DNA of 64,000 nt from an uncultured Bacteroidales bacterium (GCA_946405575.1 CAMJHP010000007.1:18031-82030); one strand, 5' to 3'. Positions 43,717 through 53,097 are shown, counted from the stretch's first letter. A program made the numbers and translations. The notes: generated by a model from the letters alone, not told the origin.

Positions 43717-43757
43717 CAAAGATAAACAAAGATTTTGGATATTCACAAATTTGTGAA
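43717..43757 (-). promoter_or_regulatory. higBA promoter and operator palindrome
   Basis: The minus strand has a -7 element TATCTTTG (plus 43717-43724), 21 bp before the higB start. Upstream of it TTCACAAATTTGTGAA (43742-43757) is a perfect 16-bp palindrome, positioned near -30 as an operator for HigA. Confidence 0.65.
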
Positions 43758-43840
43758 CATTTTTCTTTTCAAGACAGCCATAAAAAACGAATAGCGGAGG
43801 TGTTTGGTCTCCGCTATTCGTTCTTTTCTAAAAAAAGGCA

Positions 43841-44788
43841 TCACAGCAACTTCTTCTTCAAAGTCTCAATCATGTCGACCGTCATCTTGTCGAGGTCGTA
43901 CTTCGGGTTCCAGCCCCACTCCTTGCGGGCGCAGCTGTCGTCCATCTTGTTCGGCCAGCTGTCGGCGATGGCCTGACGGATCGGGTCGAACTTGTACTCC
44001 ATCTCGAAGTTCGGATAGTATTTCTTGATGGCGTTGTAGATAATCTCCGGGTCGAAGCTCATGGCCGTCACGTTGAACGAGTTGCGATGTACCAGCTTGG
44101 TCGGGTCGGCTTCCATAATGTCGACCATAGCATCCAGAGCGTCGGGCATATACATCATGTCCATATAGGTGCCTTTGCTGATGGGACAATAGAACTTCTC
44201 GCCTTTCACGGCAGCGTAGTAAATCTCCACAGCGTAGTCGGTGGTGCCACCGCCGGGCAAGGTCAAGTTGGAAATCAAGCCAGGGAAGCGGACGCTGCGC
44301 GTGTCCACACCAAAACGGGTGAAGTAGTAGTCGCTCAACAGTTCACCTGTGACTTTTGTCACGCCGTAGATGGTGTTCGGGCGCTGGATGGTGTCCTGAG
44401 GCGTGTTGTCGTGCGGTGTGCTGGCACCGAAAGCGCCGATGGATGAAGGCGTGAAGACGGCGCAGTTGAAGATGCGGGCCGTTTCAAGGCAGTTCACCAA
44501 GGAGCCGATGCCGACGTTCCAGCCCAGCATAGGGTTCTTCTCAGCCGTGGCCGAAAGGATGGCAGCAAGGTTATAGATGGTGTCGATGTTGTAGCGTTTC
44601 ACCACCTCAACGATTTGCATGATTTGCGTCGAGTCGATTCTTTCAAAAGGACCGGTCTCGGCAATCTCACCGGTCAAAGGGCGAAGATCGCTCGCAACCA
44701 CGTTTTCGTTTCCGTAAGTGCGACGAAGCTTCTTCACCAATTCTGTTCCGATCTGTCCGCCGGAACCAACAATCAATATTTTTTTCAT
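43841..44788 (-). CDS. NAD-dependent L-threonine 3-dehydrogenase (SDR type)
   Basis: This 315-residue extended-SDR protein has the Rossmann opening ILIVGSGGQIGTELVKKL, an acidic residue ending beta-2 (VVASDLRP), the catalytic TPSSIGAFG with Ser, and the YGVTK active-site motif (IYGVTKVTGELL). The body resembles the short-chain threonine dehydrogenases (VRFPGLISN, TTDYAVEIYYAAVKGEKFYCPI, MPDALDAMVDIMEAD). It oxidises threonine to 2-amino-3-ketobutyrate with NAD. Directly upstream and co-transcribed is kbl, whose product cleaves that ketoacid to glycine and acetyl-CoA. The pairing supports the assignment over a generic epimerase. Confidence 0.88.
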   Translation of the reverse strand: MKKILIVGSGGQIGTELVKKLRRTYGNENVVASDLRPLTGEIAETGPFERIDSTQIMQIVEVVKRYNIDTIYNLAAILSATAEKNPMLGWNVGIGSLVNCLETARIFNCAVFTPSSIGAFGASTPHDNTPQDTIQRPNTIYGVTKVTGELLSDYYFTRFGVDTRSVRFPGLISNLTLPGGGTTDYAVEIYYAAVKGEKFYCPISKGTYMDMMYMPDALDAMVDIMEADPTKLVHRNSFNVTAMSFDPEIIYNAIKKYYPNFEMEYKFDPIRQAIADSWPNKMDDSCARKEWGWNPKYDLDKMTVDMIETLKKKLL

Positions 44789-44799
44789 TTCAAGATTCC

Positions 44800-45987
44800 T
44801 TATTTCAAGATTCCTAATTCCTTACCAATCTTCACGAAGGCGGCGATGCACTTGTCGAGGTGCTCACGCTCGTGGGCGGCGCTCACCTGCACGCGGATAC
44901 GGGCCTGTCCCTTCGGCACCACAGGATAGTAGAATCCCGTGACGAAGATGCCTTCTTCCTGCAACTTGGCGGCGAACTTCTGCGACAGCGGGGCGTCGTA
45001 GAGCATCACGGCGCAGATGGCGGATTGCGAAGGCTTGCAGTCGAAGCCGGCCTCGGTCATCTTCTTGATGAAGTAGGCGGTGTTTTCATGCAGCTTGTCC
45101 TGCAGGGCGTTGGTCTCGCTCATCATCTCGAACATACGGATGCCAGCGGCCACGAGGCCAGGAGCCATCGAGTTGGAGAACAGATACGGACGGCTGCGCT
45201 GACGCAACATGTCGATGATTTCCTTGCGACCTGTGGTGAAGCCACCCATGGCGCCGCCGAAGGCCTTGCCGAGGGTACCGGTCAGGATTTCGATCTTGCC
45301 ACGGAGGTTGTAGTGCTCGGTCACACCACGACCCGTGCGACCGACCACACCAGCGGAGTGGCTCTCGTCGACCATCACCATGGCGTTGTATTTCTGTGCC
45401 AGTTCATAGATCTTATCGAGCGGGCAGACATTGCCGTCCATCGAGAACACGCCGTCGGTGACGATGAGGCGGAAGCGGCAGCCTTGTGCATCTTGCAGTT
45501 GCTTCTCAAGGTCAGCCATGTCGGCGTTGGCATAGCGGAAACGTTGGGCCTTGCAGAGGCGCACGCCGTCGATGATGGAAGCGTGGTTCAGAGCGTCGGA
45601 GATGATAGCGTCATCGGGACCGAGCAGCGGCTCAAACACACCACCGTTGGCATCGAAGCAAGCGGCATAAAGGATGGTGTCTTCCGTGCCAAAGAACTCG
45701 GCAATCTTGGCTTCCAACTTCTTGTGGAGGTCTTGGCAACCACAGATAAAGCGGACAGAAGCCATACCATAGCCACGGGCGTCCATACCATCCTTAGCGG
45801 CTTGAATCAGCTCGGGATTGTCGGCCAAACCGAGGTAGTTATTGGCGCAGAAGTTGAGGCAAACCTTGCCACCAACCATAATTTCAGCGCCTTGGGCACT
45901 CTCGATGATGCGTTCACGTTTATAAAGGCCATCGGCTTCGATTTGAGCCAATTCCTTTTTCAGATACTCTTGAAAGTTTGCGTACAT
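44800..45987 (-). CDS. kbl: Glycine C-acetyltransferase (2-amino-3-ketobutyrate CoA ligase)
   Basis: A PLP-dependent alpha-oxoamine synthase of 395 residues. The glycine-rich CNFCANNYLGLADNPELIQAA is near the N-terminus, the cofactor-contacting VMVDESHSAGVVGRTGRG is in the middle, and the Schiff-base lysine sits in GTLGKAFGGAMGG. It converts 2-amino-3-ketobutyrate plus CoA to glycine and acetyl-CoA. The next gene is the threonine dehydrogenase, 11 bp downstream, so together they give threonine breakdown to glycine. It has a -7 element at 46020-46027 and a divergent cysS. Confidence 0.95.
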   Translation of the reverse strand: MYANFQEYLKKELAQIEADGLYKRERIIESAQGAEIMVGGKVCLNFCANNYLGLADNPELIQAAKDGMDARGYGMASVRFICGCQDLHKKLEAKIAEFFGTEDTILYAACFDANGGVFEPLLGPDDAIISDALNHASIIDGVRLCKAQRFRYANADMADLEKQLQDAQGCRFRLIVTDGVFSMDGNVCPLDKIYELAQKYNAMVMVDESHSAGVVGRTGRGVTEHYNLRGKIEILTGTLGKAFGGAMGGFTTGRKEIIDMLRQRSRPYLFSNSMAPGLVAAGIRMFEMMSETNALQDKLHENTAYFIKKMTEAGFDCKPSQSAICAVMLYDAPLSQKFAAKLQEEGIFVTGFYYPVVPKGQARIRVQVSAAHEREHLDKCIAAFVKIGKELGILK

Positions 45988-46019
45988 ATTAAATAAAGTT
46001 TAAAGATGTTCTTTGGGTG

Positions 46020-46027
46020 CAAAGGTA
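46020..46027 (-). promoter_or_regulatory. -7 element of the kbl-tdh operon
   Basis: The minus strand reads TACCTTTG, 33 bp before the kbl start codon. Confidence 0.6.
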
Positions 46028-46090
46028 CGAAAAGCATTGATAGGTTGTACAGTTTTTTTGAACAAATTCACATGCTACCGCTTTATTTTG

Positions 46091-46098
46091 TACTTTTG
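46091..46098 (+). promoter_or_regulatory. -7 element of cysS
   Basis: TACTTTTG followed by CGC lies 27 bp before the cysS ATG at 46125 and is divergent from the kbl promoter. Confidence 0.6.
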
Positions 46099-46124
46099 CG
46101 CAATAATTCAAAATCCCATCAAAG

Positions 46125-47618
46125 ATGAACGGCACCTTATATATTTATAACAGCCTTTCGCGCTGCAAGCAACCTTTCAAGCCTTTAAACGCCCCGCATG
46201 TGGGAATGTATGTATGCGGTCCCACCGTTTATGGTGATGCACACTTGGGTCACGCAAGGCCTGCCATCACTTTTGACTTGGTTTTCAGGTATTTGAAGCA
46301 CCTTGGCTATAAAGTCCGCTATGTGCGCAACATCACCGACGTGGGCCACTTGGAGCACGATGCCGACGAAGGCGAGGACAAAATCGCGAAGAAAGCCCGC
46401 CTTGAGAACCTTGAACCGATGGAGGTGGCACAATACTACACCAACCGCTACCACACCGCGATGGACAAGCTGAACGTGCTGCGCCCTTCAATTGAGCCAC
46501 ACGCCTCGGGTCACATCATCGAGCAGATTGCCATGGTCCAAAAGATTCTCGACCACGGTTATGCCTATGTGGAGAACGGCTCGGTGTATTTCGACATCGA
46601 GAAATATAATAAGGAGCACCCTTACGGTATCCTCTCGGGACGCAACTTCGAGGAAATGCTCAACACCACGCGCGAATTGAGCGGCCAAGAGGAAAAGCAC
46701 AATCCCGTGGACTTCGCCTTATGGAAAAAAGCTGAACCCCAACATATTATGCGCTGGCCTTCGCCTTGGAGCGACGGCTTCCCGGGCTGGCACATGGAAT
46801 GCTCTGCCATGGGCTGCAAATATTTAGGTGAAACCTTCGACATCCACGGTGGCGGTATGGACCTCTTGTTCCCGCATCACGAGTCGGAGATTGCACAGAG
46901 CGTGGCGGCCAACGGCAAACAACCTGTCGTCTATTGGATGCACAACAATATGATCACCATCGGCGGACAGAAAATGGGCAAGTCGCTCGGCAACTTCATC
47001 ACGCTCGACGAGTTCTTCAATGGCAGCAGCCACAAGGACAAGAACGGAAAAGAAATGATTGAACAGGCCTACAGCCCCATGACCATCCGCTTCTTCATCC
47101 TGCAAGCCCACTACCGCAGCACCCTGGACTTTTCGAACGAAGCCCTGCAAGCCGCCGAAAAGGGTTACAACCGCCTGATGGAAGCCGTGAAAGCCGCTAA
47201 GGGACTGAAAGCCACTGAAGGTGCCGCCAGCCTCGACATCCAAAAGATCGTTGATGCGTGCTACGATGCCATGAACGATGACTTCAACAGTCCCATCGTC
47301 ATCGCCAACCTCTTCGAGGCGGTGCGCATTGTGAACACTGTGAAGGACGGAAAGGCACAAATCAACGCTGAGGAATTGACCTTGCTCAACAAGCTATTCC
47401 AAGATTTCGTGTTCGACATCCTCGGTTTAGTGGAAAGCAACGCTTCCGACGGCAGCGGTGCCCTCGTCGATGGTCTGATGCAGACCATCATCGACATCCG
47501 CAAGGCAGCCCGTGCCAATAAGGATTGGGCCACCAGTGACAAGATCCGCGACGAGCTGGCCAAACTTCACATAACGCTGAAAGACGGTAAGGAAGGCACC
47601 AGTTGGATAATAGAATAG
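46125..47618 (+). CDS. cysS: Cysteinyl-tRNA synthetase
   Basis: CysRS charges tRNA-Cys with cysteine. The 497-residue class I enzyme has the zinc-binding [22 protein letters not shown] (HIGH motif as HLGH), YVRNITDVG, the second zinc region [34 protein letters not shown], and the KMSKS loop as [11 protein letters not shown] (Gly for Ser). An anticodon-binding helical C-terminus follows. Length and start ([13 protein letters not shown]) are normal. It has its own promoter and is followed by a perfect long dyad. Confidence 0.97.
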   Translation: MNGTLYIYNSLSRCKQPFKPLNAPHVGMYVCGPTVYGDAHLGHARPAITFDLVFRYLKHLGYKVRYVRNITDVGHLEHDADEGEDKIAKKARLENLEPMEVAQYYTNRYHTAMDKLNVLRPSIEPHASGHIIEQIAMVQKILDHGYAYVENGSVYFDIEKYNKEHPYGILSGRNFEEMLNTTRELSGQEEKHNPVDFALWKKAEPQHIMRWPSPWSDGFPGWHMECSAMGCKYLGETFDIHGGGMDLLFPHHESEIAQSVAANGKQPVVYWMHNNMITIGGQKMGKSLGNFITLDEFFNGSSHKDKNGKEMIEQAYSPMTIRFFILQAHYRSTLDFSNEALQAAEKGYNRLMEAVKAAKGLKATEGAASLDIQKIVDACYDAMNDDFNSPIVIANLFEAVRIVNTVKDGKAQINAEELTLLNKLFQDFVFDILGLVESNASDGSGALVDGLMQTIIDIRKAARANKDWATSDKIRDELAKLHITLKDGKEGTSWIIE

Positions 47619-47663
47619 TTGAATATAATTGACAACGCAAACCCAAACCCAAACCATATGGGA

Positions 47664-47700
47664 TGTCTTGGACGGAAATAAGTTATTTCCGTCCAAGACA
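47664..47700. terminator. Long perfect dyad after cysS
   Basis: The two 18-bp arms, 47664-47681 and 47683-47700, are perfectly complementary with a single-base centre. There is no T run after it on the plus strand, so it may be a factor-assisted terminator or a palindromic repeat. It lies between convergent genes. Confidence 0.55.
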
Positions 47701-47753
47701 AAGTGATTATCGATTATACCAGTTCATCTTCGGAATGAATCTGTCATTTGGAA

Positions 47754-47783
47754 TTACGGAAAATAAGCACTTATTTCCCGTAA
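47754..47783 (-). terminator. Dyad overlapping the end of the MORN lipoprotein gene
   Basis: TTACGGAAAATAAG (47754-47767) and CTTATTTCCCGTAA (47770-47783) pair with one mismatch. The structure includes the stop codon of the minus-strand gene. Confidence 0.45.
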
Positions 47784-48187
47784 TCGACTTCTTTAATAAG
47801 GTCACCTTGTTCGTCATAAAACTTCCACTTACCAACATGTGTGCCTTCCTTGTAGAAACCTTCCTGCAACAAATTGCCATTTTCCTGCCACACGATAGCC
47901 CTTCCTGTACGCAAGCCATTCTCAAAAGTGCCAATACTTTGCATACGACCGTCAGGGAAATATGCCTTCCACTCTCCTTCCATCTTGCCGTTCTTCATAC
48001 CACCTTCAAGCCTCACCTGACCCGATTCATAGTATTCAGTCTCTTTTACGCATTTGTCAACCTTATTATAAAATCGAACAATTTTAGGCTGACCGTTGGG
48101 AAACTTGGCCTCCACTTTTTCAGTCAATTGGGCAGTACAAGAACTGAACATCAAAGCTGTCACCAAGAACAATAATAATCTTTTCAT
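47771..48187 (-). CDS. MORN-repeat lipoprotein
   Basis: This 138-residue predicted lipoprotein has a signal peptide ending in lipobox FSSC (Cys17). Four or five MORN-like repeats follow: FPNGQPKIVRFYNK, YESGQVRLEGGMKNGKMEGEWKAYFPDG, NGLRTGRAIVWQENGNLLQEGFYKEGTHVGKWKFYDEQG. Such short periplasmic or surface MORN proteins are common in Bacteroidota, and YwqK-like relatives have been called antitoxins by weak homology. No partner is visible. It is separated from the downstream dyad by nothing and from dihydroorotase by 23 bp, so it may be co-transcribed with pyrC. Confidence 0.8.
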   Translation of the reverse strand: MKRLLLFLVTALMFSSCTAQLTEKVEAKFPNGQPKIVRFYNKVDKCVKETEYYESGQVRLEGGMKNGKMEGEWKAYFPDGRMQSIGTFENGLRTGRAIVWQENGNLLQEGFYKEGTHVGKWKFYDEQGDLIKEVDYGK

Positions 48188-48210
48188 ATCATCTTTATCT
48201 TTAAATCATT

Positions 48211-49569
48211 TCATCTATTAAAACGCAAACAGTCACCCCTCTGCCCCTCATAAAACTCACCATTTTCATAGACCAGGTTGCCGTTTACAAAGGTGTGTGT
48301 CACATAAGCGTGAGTTTGGACGCCATCGTAAGGTGTCCAGCCACATTTGCAACGCTCCCCCTTGTCAGAAATCATTTGACTTGCATCCAAATCAACGAGA
48401 ACCAAATCAGCGTAATAGCCTTCACGGATGAAGCCTCTGCGGTCGATTTGGTACAAAACGGCGGGATTGTGGCACATCAGCTGCACCAACAACGGCATAT
48501 CGACCAACTCTGCCATAATCTCCAACGAATGTTGGACAGAAGGGAAACCCGACTTGCTCGTGAAATAATCACCAGTGAACTTCTCCTCCTTTAAATGCGG
48601 TGCATGGTCGGTGCCTATGGTGTCAATCAAGCCATCACGTATGGCATACCGCAGTGCATCCTTGTCGCGATGCGACTTGATGGCAGGATTGCATTTGATA
48701 GCAAAACTCTTGGCCTCATAATCGTGATTGTCGAACCACAAGTAATGTGGGCAGGTTTCAGCTGTTATCTTTTTGTCTTTCAACGGAATATCGTTTCTAA
48801 ACAGTGACAGTTCCCGTTGAGTTGAAATATGCAACACATGCAGTCTGGCCCCAAACTTCTCAGCCATATCAACGGCCTTAAATGAGGATTTGTAGCAAGC
48901 CTCAGCGGTACGGATGAAAGGATGAATGCTCGCATCAACGACGACTTCACCTTTGGCGGCCAAGTCCTTGCAGCACACTGTATTCTCATGGATGGTCTGC
49001 TCATCCTCGCAATGTGCGGCAATCAGGCATGGCGATTCCTTGAACAAATGTACTAGAACCTCATTCTTGTCAACCAGCATATTACCCGTGCTGGATCCCA
49101 GGAAGAGTTTAATGCCGCACACCGTTTTGGGGTCAGTTTTCACCACTTCAGCAAGATTATCGTTGGTCGCACCAAGATAGAAAGAATAATTGGCCAAAGA
49201 CTTCTCAGCTGCAAGGTCGAACTTTTGTTGAAGCAGTTCCTGCGTCGTGGTTTGAGGATTGGTGTTAGGCATGTCCATGAACGAGGTCACTCCACCTGCC
49301 ACGGCGGCACGGCTTTCGGTATAAATGTCGGCTTTATGAGTCAGGCCGGGCTCACGGAAATGCACATGCTCGTCGATGATGCCGGGGATGAGGTATTTGC
49401 CAGTGGCATCAATGACTTGAGTTGAAGTGGGAAAGGTCACTAAGCCTGTCGAAGGGCCTTCCTCCTCCATTCGAACAATTTTAGCAATCTTGCCGTCCGA
49501 AACGAAAACACTTGCCACAAAGGTCTGGCCTTCGTTGACAAGTGTCGCATTTTTGATATAGTAGTTCAT
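48211..49569 (-). CDS. pyrC: Dihydroorotase
   Basis: Dihydroorotase closes carbamoyl-aspartate to dihydroorotate in pyrimidine synthesis. The 452-residue amidohydrolase has the metal-binding GIIDEHVHFREPGLTHKADI, the GIKLFLGSSTGNMLVD strand with the likely carboxylated lysine, AAHCEDE, LHVLHISTQREL and the catalytic Asp motif DTIGTDHAPHLKEEK. It belongs to the longer class I type (PyrC/AllB-like), so allantoinase is a less likely alternative; no purine-degradation genes are nearby. Its ATG overlaps the last base of the upstream GT2 gene stop (TAATG), implying coupling. Confidence 0.92.
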   Translation of the reverse strand: MNYYIKNATLVNEGQTFVASVFVSDGKIAKIVRMEEEGPSTGLVTFPTSTQVIDATGKYLIPGIIDEHVHFREPGLTHKADIYTESRAAVAGGVTSFMDMPNTNPQTTTQELLQQKFDLAAEKSLANYSFYLGATNDNLAEVVKTDPKTVCGIKLFLGSSTGNMLVDKNEVLVHLFKESPCLIAAHCEDEQTIHENTVCCKDLAAKGEVVVDASIHPFIRTAEACYKSSFKAVDMAEKFGARLHVLHISTQRELSLFRNDIPLKDKKITAETCPHYLWFDNHDYEAKSFAIKCNPAIKSHRDKDALRYAIRDGLIDTIGTDHAPHLKEEKFTGDYFTSKSGFPSVQHSLEIMAELVDMPLLVQLMCHNPAVLYQIDRRGFIREGYYADLVLVDLDASQMISDKGERCKCGWTPYDGVQTHAYVTHTFVNGNLVYENGEFYEGQRGDCLRFNR

Positions 49570-50306
49570 TAGCTTTTCCTTGGTTTAATTTTACCTGTCA
49601 TACCTCTCCAACGCAAATTGATGACACCAAACACTGCCTCACGGAAAATACCCTTGCTCATCTTCGACTGTCCCTCGCGGCGGTCGGTGAAGATGATCGG
49701 TACCTCCTCAATCTTAAAGCCGAGTTTCCAAGCAGTGTATTTCATCTCGATTTGGAAGGCATAGCCCACAAACTTGATTCTGTCCAAATCAATGGTATCT
49801 AGCACCTTACGCGTGTAGCACACGAAACCCGCTGTGGTATCGCGCACCTGCATCCTTGTGACGAAACGCACGTATGCAGAGGCGTAATACGACATCAACA
49901 CCCTTCCCATCGGCCAGTTGACCACATTGACACCCGTCTTGTAGCGTGAACCCACCGAGAGGTCGGCACCGTTGGCGCAGGCATCGTGCAAACGAGAGAG
50001 GTCATCAGGATTGTGGGAGAAGTCGGCATCCATCTCGAAGACATACTGATAGTCTCGTTCCAAGGCCCACTTGAAGCCTGTGATATATGCCGTACCGAGC
50101 CCCAACTTACCTGACCTTTGAATTATAAAAAGACGATCGTTGAATTCCGTCATCAAGGTTTTCACGATGTCGGCGGTGCCGTCAGGGCTATTGTCGTCGA
50201 TGATAAGAATATCGAAAGCCATCGGCAAGTTGAAGACATAACGGATAATCTTCTCGATGTTCTCCTTCTCCTTATAAGTGGGAATGATGACCAAATTCTC
50301 TGTCAT
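49569..50306 (-). CDS. Polyprenol-phosphate mannosyltransferase-like GT2
   Basis: This 245-residue family-2 glycosyltransferase resembles dolichol/polyprenol-phosphate mannose synthases: LVIIPTYKEKENIEKII, ILIIDDNSPDGTADIV, GLGTAYITGFKWAL, YVFEMDADFSHNPDDL (DxD), VGSRYKTG, CYTRKVLDTI and FTDRREGQSKMSKG. It would load a sugar, probably mannose, from GDP-mannose onto a polyprenyl phosphate at the membrane. No transmembrane tail is present. The start at ATG 50306 (MTENLV) fits; the upstream ATG at 50324 would be only a couple of bases after the predicted transcript start from the -7 element at 50333-50340. It overlaps pyrC by one base. Confidence 0.88.
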   Translation of the reverse strand: MTENLVIIPTYKEKENIEKIIRYVFNLPMAFDILIIDDNSPDGTADIVKTLMTEFNDRLFIIQRSGKLGLGTAYITGFKWALERDYQYVFEMDADFSHNPDDLSRLHDACANGADLSVGSRYKTGVNVVNWPMGRVLMSYYASAYVRFVTRMQVRDTTAGFVCYTRKVLDTIDLDRIKFVGYAFQIEMKYTAWKLGFKIEEVPIIFTDRREGQSKMSKGIFREAVFGVINLRWRGMTGKIKPRKS

Positions 50307-50332
50307 ACCAAAATCGTTTTCCATTCAACGTG

Positions 50333-50340
50333 CAAAGATA
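50333..50340 (-). promoter_or_regulatory. -7 element of the GT2-pyrC operon
   Basis: The minus strand reads TATCTTTG, 26 bp upstream of the chosen start. Confidence 0.6.
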
Positions 50341-50371
50341 ATGTAAAATTGCATATTGGCGCAAGACGAAA

Positions 50372-50399
50372 CAAAAAAAGCCTGCCAAAGCAGGCTTTT
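50372..50399 (-). terminator. Terminator of the DUF5689 lipoprotein gene
   Basis: Perfect 10-bp arms AAAAGCCTGC (50376-50385) and GCAGGCTTTT (50390-50399) have a 4-base loop and a run of T on the minus strand, 23 bp after the stop codon. Confidence 0.8.
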
Positions 50400-50421
50400 C
50401 GTTTGTGTTTTATAAACACCT

Positions 50422-53097
50422 TTATTCCTCCACCACAAAGTTCTTCACCTCCCAAGTGGCTGAAGCGTTAGTGTTGCTTGTGTATTTGAACGCGATGGTT
50501 ACTCTTTGGCCCACATATTGGCTCAGGTCGGCAGTCGAGTTGATGAAGGTCCAGTTGTTGCCAGCAGGCCATTGGCTGAGGTTCAGCTCAGTCCAATTGC
50601 ACTGTAAGACTTCACCGGCATAATCAGTGGAAACCATCACCGACAAAGCACCACTAGGTGAGGCGTAATTGACAGCTTGATCAAACTTCAGCATAGCAGT
50701 GCTGACATTCGACAAGTCGATGGCAGGCGAAATCAGCCAGCTTTCAGCAGCGTAGGCCTGACCGACATAGGCGCTGGCCTTCATACAGGAATAGTTGGCA
50801 TCGTGCTGCCAAACATAGGACAGATCTTGAGGCAAGAAAGCATCTTGAATGGTGAACTCACCTTGACCGCTAGCAAAAGACTCAGAGAAAATCTCTTGTC
50901 CCGACGGAGGAGGCGTCACGCCACCTTCCAAAACGAAGTCGGCTTCGGTGCCGTTGCTGTCGCGCAAACCGGCTTGTCCGAAATACTTGCGGAGTTTCCC
51001 GTTCACGGAGAGATGCTTGCCCAAATTGCCCGGATTGTCCACCAGGTTGACTTGCGTGCGCAAAGGCTTGCCCGCAGGCAGATTGACGATGATGCACTGG
51101 CTGATTTCACGACAAGTGACATCGTCAGCGATGACTACGTTGGTGGCCAAATCGAACGGAGCGTTCCAGTTGATGTCGGCATTACTCGTAACCGAGCTTA
51201 GACCCGACTTCACGGCACCCACGATATAGCCATGCACCCATGCAATAGGCTCTTCATTTTGCAAGCCAATACCAGCGGCTACATTGTACGGGTCATCAGC
51301 CGTGCCACTGCCTTCGCCTTCTCCAGGAGTAGGAGGCGTGGGAGGCGTCACACCACTACCTTCTTCAATGGCGATGCTTTGGATTTCCATCGTGCCAGCC
51401 TTGCTGTCGGTGGAGATATATTTCACAGCAAAGGTAACCGTTTGTCCAACATACTCACTCAGCGAGATTTCCGTGGTGATGAAGTCGTTCCAATTGCTAC
51501 TTTCCACCAAGGTGGCGGGAACTTGCGTCCAACTGGTCATACTCGGGTCACTGCCCCATATGTAATTCGTTGAAGCCCAGATGGTCACTTCATTGTTAAT
51601 ATCATTGAAATAGCGGCCAATGTAAGCCATCGACATCTTAGCATCGCTCACACCCGTAATAGCCACCGGCGAAGAAATAAGCCAATCTTCATTGGCATAA
51701 TAGCTGCCGCCGACATAACCCGTCATCTTTGCCGTACTATAGTCAATTTCCCAAGACTGTGGTCCCAATTCATCGTATGTCATATAAGTGCCAAACTCTG
51801 ATGCAAAGCTCTGAGTGTAAGGCATATTCTGCACTTCACCGCCAACGCCTGGTCCAGGAGGAGGCGTCGGGCCACTACCCTCTTGTATGAGGATGCTCTG
51901 CACCTCGATGGTTCCAGCTTTGACATTGTCTGAGAGATACTTCACAGCAACACAAATCTTCTGTCCAGCAAACTGCGAGAGGTCGATTGTAGTTGAATAG
52001 AAATCGGTCCAGTTACTGCCTTCACTCAAATTGGCCGAGACTTGTGTCCAATTGGCCAATGTGGGATCACCAGAAACATAATCGCTGGAAACTTGAATCG
52101 TGACATCCTCATTCAAATTCGCGAAATATCTTGCAATATACTTCATAGTCATGCTGGCCTGCGAGACACCCTCCAAAGAGAACCTGGCTGAAATCAACCA
52201 GTCTTGGTTTTCATTATTAGTGCTATTGACATAACCGGTCATCTTTGCCGTGTTGTAGTCAATTTCCCAAGACTGAGGACCGAACACATCATATGTCGTG
52301 TAGGTGCCAAACGAAGACGCAAAATCTTGATAATATGGCAATCCAGAATCTTCTCCTGGGACATAGCCTTCAAACTCAAGTTCACGAGCCGAACGGATGT
52401 AGAGTTGCCAAGTGTTTCCGTAAACAGTTGCGATGGCGGTTATGTTACCTGTACCCTGCGGCAGCGAGTCGTTAGCAAAGTTGGCATAATTGCTGGTGCG
52501 CACGATGACGGTCTGTGAGTAGTCACTGGGGTCGGCCAAGGTGCGGTTACCGTAGCCAGAAGGATCGGCGAAGGTGTTCTTTTCCGTAAACCTCACATTC
52601 TCCAAACGCACCAAACCCGCCAAATGCTGTCCCGCGTTGATGTTGGCGATGGTGGTCAACGCCGGTTGAATATGCTTCTCTTTGGGCAAATTGGCCAGGA
52701 TGATGATATGGCCATCAGCCTCGAAATCTGTCAACTGCGGCAGGTTGTTGTACAACGAATAGGTGACATCTTTCAGATAGACACGGATAGAGTCACCGAT
52801 ACGAAGGCCGCTAACAGCATTGAGGTGAAGTTCAAGAGCAGCACCTGTGGCGCGGTCTTGGATGAAGGCAGCCTTGTAGAAGTTGCCCGACTGCTCGTCG
52901 GCAGTGACAATGCCGTACACCGAGGCGTCGTAGTTAAAGACGGTTCCCGATTCCATTTCAAGAAGGTCACCGATGGTGTAAACCGTACCTACTGGCAAAT
53001 CCTGGATAGGCGGTTGAGGATACTCTTTCTTACAGGCGGTGAACATCATGCCCACCAAGGCAAGGAGCGTAAAGATGTTTAATACTCTGTTTTTCAT
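50422..53097 (-). CDS. DUF5689 repeat lipoprotein paired with a TonB receptor
   Basis: An 891-residue predicted surface lipoprotein (lipobox FTAC, Cys22). Residues about 35-240 form a DUF5689 OB-like domain (VYTIGDLLEMESGTVFNYDASVYGIV ... LEFEG). Two near-identical modules of about 171 residues follow, each with a choice-of-anchor-J-like core (FGPQSWEIDYNTAKMTGYV and LGPQSWEIDYSTAKMTGYV, at ~276 and ~447). After a proline-rich linker come a second OB-like domain (~600-720, GTADDPYNVAAGI) and a third, more diverged repeat (~733-891). It is the last gene of a pair with the TonB-dependent receptor; such pairs usually bind and import a polymer-derived ligand. The ligand is unknown. A secreted nuclease at the window end belongs to the kind of genes often found with DUF5689. 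Confidence 0.82.
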   Translation of the reverse strand: MKNRVLNIFTLLALVGMMFTACKKEYPQPPIQDLPVGTVYTIGDLLEMESGTVFNYDASVYGIVTADEQSGNFYKAAFIQDRATGAALELHLNAVSGLRIGDSIRVYLKDVTYSLYNNLPQLTDFEADGHIIILANLPKEKHIQPALTTIANINAGQHLAGLVRLENVRFTEKNTFADPSGYGNRTLADPSDYSQTVIVRTSNYANFANDSLPQGTGNITAIATVYGNTWQLYIRSARELEFEGYVPGEDSGLPYYQDFASSFGTYTTYDVFGPQSWEIDYNTAKMTGYVNSTNNENQDWLISARFSLEGVSQASMTMKYIARYFANLNEDVTIQVSSDYVSGDPTLANWTQVSANLSEGSNWTDFYSTTIDLSQFAGQKICVAVKYLSDNVKAGTIEVQSILIQEGSGPTPPPGPGVGGEVQNMPYTQSFASEFGTYMTYDELGPQSWEIDYSTAKMTGYVGGSYYANEDWLISSPVAITGVSDAKMSMAYIGRYFNDINNEVTIWASTNYIWGSDPSMTSWTQVPATLVESSNWNDFITTEISLSEYVGQTVTFAVKYISTDSKAGTMEIQSIAIEEGSGVTPPTPPTPGEGEGSGTADDPYNVAAGIGLQNEEPIAWVHGYIVGAVKSGLSSVTSNADINWNAPFDLATNVVIADDVTCREISQCIIVNLPAGKPLRTQVNLVDNPGNLGKHLSVNGKLRKYFGQAGLRDSNGTEADFVLEGGVTPPPSGQEIFSESFASGQGEFTIQDAFLPQDLSYVWQHDANYSCMKASAYVGQAYAAESWLISPAIDLSNVSTAMLKFDQAVNYASPSGALSVMVSTDYAGEVLQCNWTELNLSQWPAGNNWTFINSTADLSQYVGQRVTIAFKYTSNTNASATWEVKNFVVEE

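Noticed and set aside
44860..45996. 378-codon open frame antisense to kbl
   Set aside because: It lies exactly opposite the well-supported kbl gene, its product has no domain pattern, and long antisense frames are expected from this gene's codon usage.
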